Positions 56,925-64,000 of a DNA stretch of 64,000 bases are shown one piece after another. Location of the stretch: positions 352,455 to 416,454 of the forward strand of contig NMRA01000308.1 of NCBI GenBank assembly GCA_002633005.1. Reading direction: 5' to 3'. Made by a program: the position numbers and the translations under genes. Below the pieces are notes generated by a model. The model was not told the origin of the DNA and did no database searches. It saw only the letters and a list, made by a program, of their open reading frames with translations. Every line of letters begins with the position of its first letter. The first letter of the stretch is position 1. The DNA is from Phoronis australis. Lineage: Eukaryota > Phoronida > Phoronidae.

Positions 56925-59650
56925 CGCCCATATATTAATATGTGGGTGCATATTGCCATCATCTCTGTCTGTACGGGCGTCCGTCGTCCGCAGCTGTATC
57001 TCCTAAACTCCTCATAGGATCCTGATGAGATTTGGAAGATGTGTTCCTATGAAGTTGACGACGAATGATGAGTTTAGGATGGATCCGACTGCTGGTGTGC
57101 CTTTAATGGCACTTTTAGATTTGATGTTAACCTCTGTATTTTCAAAGGTACTCAACTGATTTTCATGAAATTTGGCACATAGGCATCTATTAATGAGATA
57201 AGGCTAACCTTCTGTTTTCAGATGGATTCGACGTATTTTGTGCCATGTAGTGGCCATTTTTATTGTTATTGAGTCTGTTTTTTGGCGTCTGCCCTTCTAT
57301 CAACCAAACCACTCTTAGAATGATTGTGAAAATTGGCATGTACGTATGTTCATACTGTGAAGAGGATGGTTGACGATAATTTTCCGATGAGTTCGACTAC
57401 TGTGGGGCCTCCTAGTGATACTTTTGTTTGATTTTGGGCTCGTGACTATATCATCAACGCTCTTCAGGAACTTTTATTATTAAATTTAGCAAGTATGTTT
57501 CTATAAAGTTGACTACAGAAGACGACGACTTTCGGACTGATCGGACTACTGGTATGCCCCCTTGTGGCAATTTTAGTTTTTTACGTTTACCTCTGCATCT
57601 TCAAAAGTCCTCAACAGATTTTCATAAAATTTTGTAGATAGGCTTCTTTTAGTGAGGTGACGCTTTCCTTCCATTTTCGGATGGATTTGGGGTGGTCATT
57701 TTTGGCATCCGCCTCTCTATCAATCAAACCACTCAAAGGATGATTTTAAAAATTGCCATATGCTTGTAGTGTGAAGAGGATGGTTGACGATGATTTTCTG
57801 ACGTCTTTGACTACTGTAGTGTCTCCTTGTGTCAGTTTTGTTTTTTTTGCGTCCTTAGGTCTATCTCCTAAACTCACTACAGGATCTTTATTAAATTTAG
57901 CAAGTGTATTTTTATGAATTGGACAACGAATGACGCCGACTTTCAGATGGATCAAAAAAAAGCTGAGCCCCCATTTTTTCCGTTTTCCTCTGTTTCTCTG
58001 AAATTCATGACGGATTTTAATGAAATTGGGTTAATAGCTTTCCATTAAAGAAATGATGACATGTTGCCATTTTCAGATGGATTCGACACATTTTGCACCA
58101 TCTAGTGGCCATTTTTAGGATACAAACACCCCTATAAGCACATGGCTTTCAGTGCATGCGTGGGTGCATTTCAAAGCTCCATATTGCTCTTGCTATTTAA
58201 TTATACCTGTGGTCTTGGTGATGCTGCTCACCCCTATGTTGGCACCTGCTGCTACACTACTACATGTATGCTGGTGTATATACCAAGCTCACTTATTCTC
58301 TGGCTCCATCCCTCCCACTACCACATACTCTCTATACAAGTAATCACCATATCTTTTTGCACATGTTACATAGGGGAATCCAAGTTCAATCATTTTATGT
58401 AACTATACACATATGCACACAAACACACATACACACATATGCTGTCATCCTTTTCTATCCGTCTGGCATCCTTCCAGCATCCATTGTTCGTTGCTCTATC
58501 TCCAAAACCACTGGATGGATATTCATGAAATTTAGTAGATTTATCCCTGTCATGGATGGAATACCACGGCTGCATTTTTGGACGGATCCGATTACCAGTC
58601 GCAATTTTAATTTTTATGCTTGCCACTTGTATGTTTGAATTCAATGTACTTTGTGCCACTTAGTGGCCATTTTTACTGTTTTCGATTCTGTTTGTTTCGA
58701 TTTTATTTTTTGGTTTCTGCCTATCTCACAACTAAACCACTCTGATTTATGTGTTCCTACTGTGAAGAACACGACTGACAGCTCCAACTATTGTGACGTC
58801 GTCTAGTGGCAGTTTTGTTTTTTTGCTGGTATCTCCGAAGCTCTCTGTAGGATCTTTTTTAAATTTGGCAAGCATATTTCTGTCTTTGAAGATGGCAACA
58901 GATGATTACGACTATTAGTCGAATCCTATACCCGCTGTACCCCCTAGTGGCAATATATTTTTTTCGTTTTCCTGCCTGTCTTTGGAGTTCCTCTTCAGGG
59001 TTTCATGAAATTTGACAACTGTTCGTTTTCGTTTTCAAATGGATTTGGTGCAATGTATGCCGCCTTGTGGTCATTTTTACCATTTTTTTCGAGTTGTTGC
59101 CTCTCTGTCAGTCAAACCCCTTTGAGGATCATTATGAAAATGGGCATGGGATTCATCTGGGAAGTACATGGCTGATGATGAATTTCGGACATGTCCGACT
59201 GCTGTGGTGCCCTCTAGTGGCAATGTTGTTTTTTGCCTGTGCCCAATATCTATCCTTGATGAATGTTCAAGAAATTTGTATGTTTTCTTTTAGAACTGAT
59301 TTGGGTTTTGGGTCAAATAGGATTTTTGCAAAGTTCCTTGTGTTAGTTTTTATTTTTTTGTGAATGTGTTGATTTAGATCAAGTTCTTTCATGAATGTTG
59401 ATGAAGTTTTTTAAATACGTTACTATCACTTAGACAACAGCAAAAACCCTGTTTCACACAAATTCGACATATGGTGTGCCCCTTATTGGCCTTTTTGTTG
59501 TCTATGTGTAAGTTCTTTATTGCCCGCCTCTCTGTCCTCCAAACTTTTTGAAGAGTTTGATGAATGGTGGCATGTTTATTCCTATTGTGTAGAACATAAC
59601 TGATCTGCTGTTTAAGTTCACTACCAAATTGTTTCCATTAATGGAAATAC
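56925..59650 (+). repeat. Degenerate ~145-bp repeat block organised in ~430-bp superunits
   Basis: Three related subunits alternate. One carries GGATC-TTATTAAATTTAGCAAG (57,019, 57,467, 57,881, 58,851). The second carries GATTTTCATGAAATTTGGCA and ATAGG (57,160, 57,615, 58,012, 58,512, 58,994). The third carries GGATGATTGTGAAAATTGGCATG (57,318, 57,737, 59,122). Between them recur GATGGATTCGAC, GACTACTGT and CTAGTGGCA. Spacing between like subunits is about 400-455 bp. No coding frame persists. It fills the start of FXR intron 2. Confidence 0.75.
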
Positions 59651-59659
59651 TTAAAGTAA

Positions 59660-62480
59660 TTGTCATCCTGGTGTCCACGCTGTATGCCATGCACACAGTA
59701 GGCCCATATCAATGCTCTGCAGTGCTGTGATTTAAAAAAGTTGCCTCATCAGTGTTTTGGAAAACATGAAAACTTTTCAGTTCGTGTTTGTTTAATATTT
59801 AAGGAACATTACAAGTTTTGTGGATTTTGGGGCCTATACTACTTTCACAATAGCTGTAAAACAACAAAAATCCGTTGAATTAAAATACTGATTTGTTTAC
59901 AAATCATCAATTCTCACCGTTGTGTTCCTGACATTTACTGATATCGAGGCCAATGTCTTTACCGTTTAAGTACTCTTAAAATATTCTGCTGCATAGTGTT
60001 TGAGGTTTGCTCAACGACAGAGCTTTCAGTTGCTACTGTGGAACTAGCCAGCTAGTGTCTGCAGTACTACTGCTGATTTCTGACTATGATTTTTGAAATG
60101 TCTTGATAAATGTTTTGAAAAAGTCGTCCTCTGCCTTCTTTCGGAAATAGCCATTTGCATGTCCTTGGATGTAGGTACTCTGAACCACCTTTCGTGAGAG
60201 TGTGCTTCTTTTTCAGAGTTTCGTGTTGAAGTTGGCTGTGTTATAGAATAACTCTCAATGTCAAGTTTAACATTCAGATCTATGCAATTTTCCTGATGAT
60301 CTCTATTTCAGTATAGTTATGAGTTAGTGTTAAGCCCACATACTTTGAAGTTCAATTTAGATGTGTTAGGCTTTTGCCTGTGGCTCTGGCAGCTGCTCTA
60401 AGTCACAGTTATGACAGGTTTACTGTCAAGTCAGTGTTAAACTCTGTAATGAAATGTACCTTGGGCCATGCTACTTGTGCTTGTTTACCTGTCCATCTTC
60501 ATTAGTTATGCTATGTGCTTTTCCACCTACACAAAGGAGAAGACTTGAATTTGGTATCTGGAATTTTCTGCTTGTTATTGCCTAGATTCTGGGCAGACTT
60601 GAGAAGTTGTGTTAGTTTGTTATCTGTGGACATAAGACTTAAGACATCGTGGCTCTACAAAATGACTGCTGGGTTGAGAATTTCGATTTTACAGTTATGA
60701 CATGGAAAATCATATCAGTCGACTGCTTCGACCTGAAATCTAACTCGGTTGACCTTTGTCTCGTTTCATAAAAAGTGACTGAAGACTTCAGGCCAAAAAT
60801 TTGTCTAAGTTAAGACCAAAGACGTAAATCCAGAAAAGACCAAACCGTTTCATGAACACTAAGTTGTTTTTTTTACATAAGTGTACATAAAAACTATGCT
60901 TTAGCCACCACTTTAGGAATTCACAAAACTTTGATAAACAGGTAGAGTGTGAAATACAGTTTCAGGAATCATCTTGGGCTTGAAACTTTGGAACACTTTG
61001 AATATAGACTGGCATCTCATTAACCTGTCAAAACACTGGTATGGCTGGAAAATATTTCACATGTGCATTTTCAATGCCCTTTCCAAAACACGGCACTCAA
61101 TTTTAATACAGGAAGCTGTTTCCGTTTCTCATTGTTCCAAAGCCATGGGTCTGCTTCATGAAGTCTTTATCTTTACTTAGACCAACATTGAGCTAACTTG
61201 GGACTAAAATGCCTTGGCACATTTTATGAAATTTCTCTAGGCCAAAATTTAGACTGAGTAGGTTTGTACTTTTGAGATAAATGACCAAAATTACTGTGTA
61301 GAGACAAATTTTGGTGATATTTTTCGCAATATAACTGTGAACAATGTCAAATTGAAGATTGCCTGGTTTAGATTTGAGAAATGGCAAAACACCGTAAACT
61401 CGTAGAGACAACTTTGAAAACAGCACCATTATCAGCAATTTTAAGAACTATTTTTCGACTTGGAATTTTTTGGATGTCAAAATAGTCAACCTGGGAATTT
61501 TACCTGTGTTGAATGCTGAACCTTAGCTTTGACATGCATGTGTTCTAATCAAGAACCTTTATTGTACAGTGGAGTGAGCAAAGACTGAAAATATTTATTA
61601 CACGGTAAGAACGAATGTGCTCAGTTATTTAGAGTTTGTTTGGTGAGGCGAGCAATCAAAAGTCTGTTAGAGAAAGCTTGCAATTTCAAATGTTCCTGTT
61701 TGCTTGGGTCAGATTTCCTTGTACTGTTCACTAATGTATGTGATTCTTCAATTGATGCATCTTTGTGTTTGACTTACCTTGTAGTTATTTTGGTGTGGTA
61801 ATGCTCTAACTATACAATTTTGACCCTTTATGTTGCAAAGGTGAATTTTGTATCAATGCCAGTACACATTTGGCCTATTTCTCTCTCTGAGTCAGATGTT
61901 TGGATTTTAGAAGCAGGCTAGACAGTTAATGGATGGACAAGTATGTCTCATCTCTAAAGTATGTCTTGAACCCAACTTTACACATTTTCCTTTGGGCTTG
62001 AAGTGTGAATGGTTGTCATTTGTTTTCTGGGGAGACTTCAAGTGTTGGCAGATTCTTTGAAATTGACATTGTTATCAAGGGTCTGTGAGAGATTGCAGTA
62101 CATATTTATGAGAAATTGTGATAGTTTTCTATAAACAATAGTGTTGTATTTTGTGTTCTTATCAAAAGAACACAAGCCCACAAGCCATAATGCAGGAGAT
62201 TTGATCATTGGCACCACTTCTTTGATTCGCTCATTTACTGGTTGGTACCTCAGTACTTGTTGACCTCCAGCTACATACTGTAATACAGTGTTCACCCATA
62301 ATGCCCCATCTGAATTCATGTGTGAATTCTTGTCAGACGGCTGCGCTAATAATAGTAACTGGGAATCACTGGGAATGTCTTAGTTGGTTGTGTTTTGTTC
62401 TCTTCACCCTGTAAAGGGGTATTCTGGCTTGTCTGTTTTGATTGTGGTGGTGGAGGTTGATTTAATTGATTTAGCATAGT
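59660..62480. other. FXR intron 2 sequence, nothing recognised
   Basis: No conserved exon, RNA gene or strong repeat was recognised on either strand. Confidence 0.45.
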
Positions 62481-62483
62481 GTA

Positions 62484-62573
62484 ACATACAGACAGAGTAG
62501 GCTGGGACTGCTTGGTATCTCCTCATCAACATACAGACAGAGTAGGCTGGGACAGCTTGATATCTCCTCATCA
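62484..62573. repeat. Tandem duplication, ~45-bp unit, 2 copies
   Basis: CATACAGACAGAGTAGGCTGG then GACTGCTTGGTATCTCCTCATCAA, repeated once with minor changes. Confidence 0.9.
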
Positions 62574-62631
62574 AAATTCTTCAGCTGTGGTACATGTGAT
62601 TCAACACCACTTCTTACATGATTAAAAAAGA

Positions 62632-62812
62632 CTGTTGCTCTTCCACTAAGTTTGTTACTTGGTGAAATAAATTTCGCCAAGTATGTTGCTCTTCCACTAA
62701 GTTTTTTTTTTACTTGGCAAAATAAATTTCGCCAAGTATGTTGCTCTTCCACTAAGTTTGTTACTAGGCGAAATAAATTTCGCCAAGTATATTGCTCTGA
62801 CACTATGTTTGT
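62632..62812. repeat. Minisatellite, ~55-bp unit, 3 copies, hairpin in each unit
   Basis: GTTGCTCTTCCACTAAGTTT then TTACTTGGCGAAATAAATTT then CGCCAAGTAT. Each unit holds arms CTTGGCGAAA and TTTCGCCAAG around TAAA. A T-run with an ambiguous base (n at 62,825) follows at 62,811-62,851. Confidence 0.9.
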
Positions 62813-63604
62813 TTTTTTTTTTTTNTTTTTTTTTTTTTTTTTTTTTTTTTTGTTCGCACGATACAGGTCGCAATTTTCGTCCGATCATCACGAAATTTAC
62901 AATACGTACTTCCGGAAATACTGGAAGCCTATTGTTTTTCGTCAAAATCGGATCCAAGAGGGCGGCTGTGGCGGCCATGTTGTTTTCATTTAAAGGTTCA
63001 AATGCTTCTGGAGGCTACAATTTTTTACGTAAAAGGCTAAGAATCGGCACAGTAAGAGGACCGGAAGTTTGCTACAAGCATACCGGAAATTGTTTACTTC
63101 CGATTAAAGATGGCGGAAATATCGGCAATCGCGCATGCGCACCTCAATTTTGGCCTAAAAACGTTTTCTCCTGTAGAGGGCGCACTATAAGGCCAATTCC
63201 TTTGAAGTTTTACGGATAGTAGTTTTTTGTGAAATGCTATTATATCAACCCAAAAAACCGGAAGTTGCATTCAAGATGGCGGATCTTGTGCATGTTGACC
63301 TATTTTCAGTCGTACGTAGATGCTTTTTAAACGGGTGAAGGAAAAGACGTGCATTTTGCATATGGATTCTCTAAGGTATACTCTTTCAAATGAACTGTAA
63401 CAATTTTTTTCTCAGACTTACCGTTTTCGAGTTATTTGACTTTGAATTTCTTAAAAAAAAACGCAAAATTTCATTTTTTTCGAAAAATTTACGGAATTAT
63501 CCGATACCATCACTTTAGATAGAACTTTGAACGGGCTTTCAGAAGATGCTTTTAATTTTTCTCTACGATGTCTACTTTTTGAGTTATTTGAGATTTTCTG
63601 ATAA

Positions 63605-63985
63605 CGCTGTTCCTTTGTTGAGCGCTCTTGCTGCATTCAGGTTGGTATATCCTCTTTTGAACTAGACTGTATCCTATTTCTTATTGATTTATGACATCTA
63701 AGTTCGTCATATGAATGTTGTGATGTTGTTCATCATCGCCACCACCATCATCATATTCGTCATCATCTTCGTCATCTTCGTCATCATCTCCGTCGTTGTC
63801 TTTTCCGTTAATTTCGCCAAGTGTCGCACAAGACTGTAGCCTTTTTCTTACTGATTTCGGACCTCTACGTTCGCCATGAGTATGTTATTAATACTTCTTT
63901 TTTTCACCATCGTCGTCATATTCGTCATCTTTGTCATCATCTTTATCGTCATCTTTTTGGTTAATTTCGCCAAGGTTCGCTCCTC
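63605..63985. repeat. Two ~180-bp copies ending in trinucleotide (TCATCN)n runs
   Basis: Each copy runs from ACTGTATCCTATTTCTTATT / ACTGTAGCCTTTTTCTTACTG through a CGTCAT/CATCTT microsatellite to GTTAATTTCGCCAAG (63,805 and 63,960). The final TTTCGCCAAG equals one arm of the hairpin in the array at 62.6-62.8 kb. Confidence 0.75.
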
Positions 63986-64000
63986 GGAGCGCTTTCATTT

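Overview
The window is animal nuclear DNA. Coding sequence is split into short exons with GT-AG introns of about 0.1 to 3 kb. Introns and intergenic DNA are packed with minisatellites, small inverted-repeat transposons and transposon relics. The two conserved genes and the kinds of transposon relic fit an invertebrate metazoan, probably marine (deuterostome- or lophotrochozoan-like), but the sequence alone does not name the species.

Region 1-16 kb is repeat-rich and has no intact gene. It holds two decayed copies of a family B DNA polymerase from a self-replicating (Polinton/virus-like) element at 0-1.4 and 9.7-12.8 kb. It also holds the 3' end of a LINE (3.7-4.1 kb), a frameshifted MULE/SWIM-type transposase fragment (4.4-4.8 kb), a 2.7-kb array of 80-81-bp repeats that each carry a hairpin (6.7-9.4 kb), and two 531-bp inverted-repeat elements in opposite orientation around the second polymerase relic. 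The first polymerase copy lacks the left 531-bp insertion and serves as a natural near-empty site.

Region 15.8-19.8 kb carries a small two-exon plus-strand gene. It encodes a 70-residue protein built from two copies of a G-T-G-x-K-A-D-L / H-S-N-Q / N-P-N motif. A possible promoter and 5' non-coding exon lie near 15.85-15.96 kb and a 22-bp minisatellite follows it. Region 20-28 kb is mostly empty, except for a fold-back at 20.9 kb and a 1.67-kb TTAA-flanked element (26.15-27.82 kb) that carries convergent THAP-type and P2X7-like coding fragments.

Region 28.6-52.2 kb is a complete minus-strand gene for WDR44 (rabphilin-11 type Rab11 effector). I reconstructed 20 coding exons whose splice phases all agree, giving 947 residues plus stop: an N-terminal FFAT motif, a charged coiled coil, a proline/basic stretch and a C-terminal WD40 propeller. 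At least ten different minisatellites and two small transposons sit in its introns. Its start codon lies 302 bp from that of a plus-strand FMR1/FXR-family gene, of which exons 1 and 2 (52,507-52,557 and 55,424-55,476) are present. The rest of that gene continues past the window, and its second intron (from 55,477) is filled with a degenerate ~145-bp/~430-bp superrepeat, a hairpin repeat and trinucleotide runs. The shared 302-bp interval is probably a bidirectional promoter for an endomembrane-trafficking gene and an RNA-binding translational regulator.
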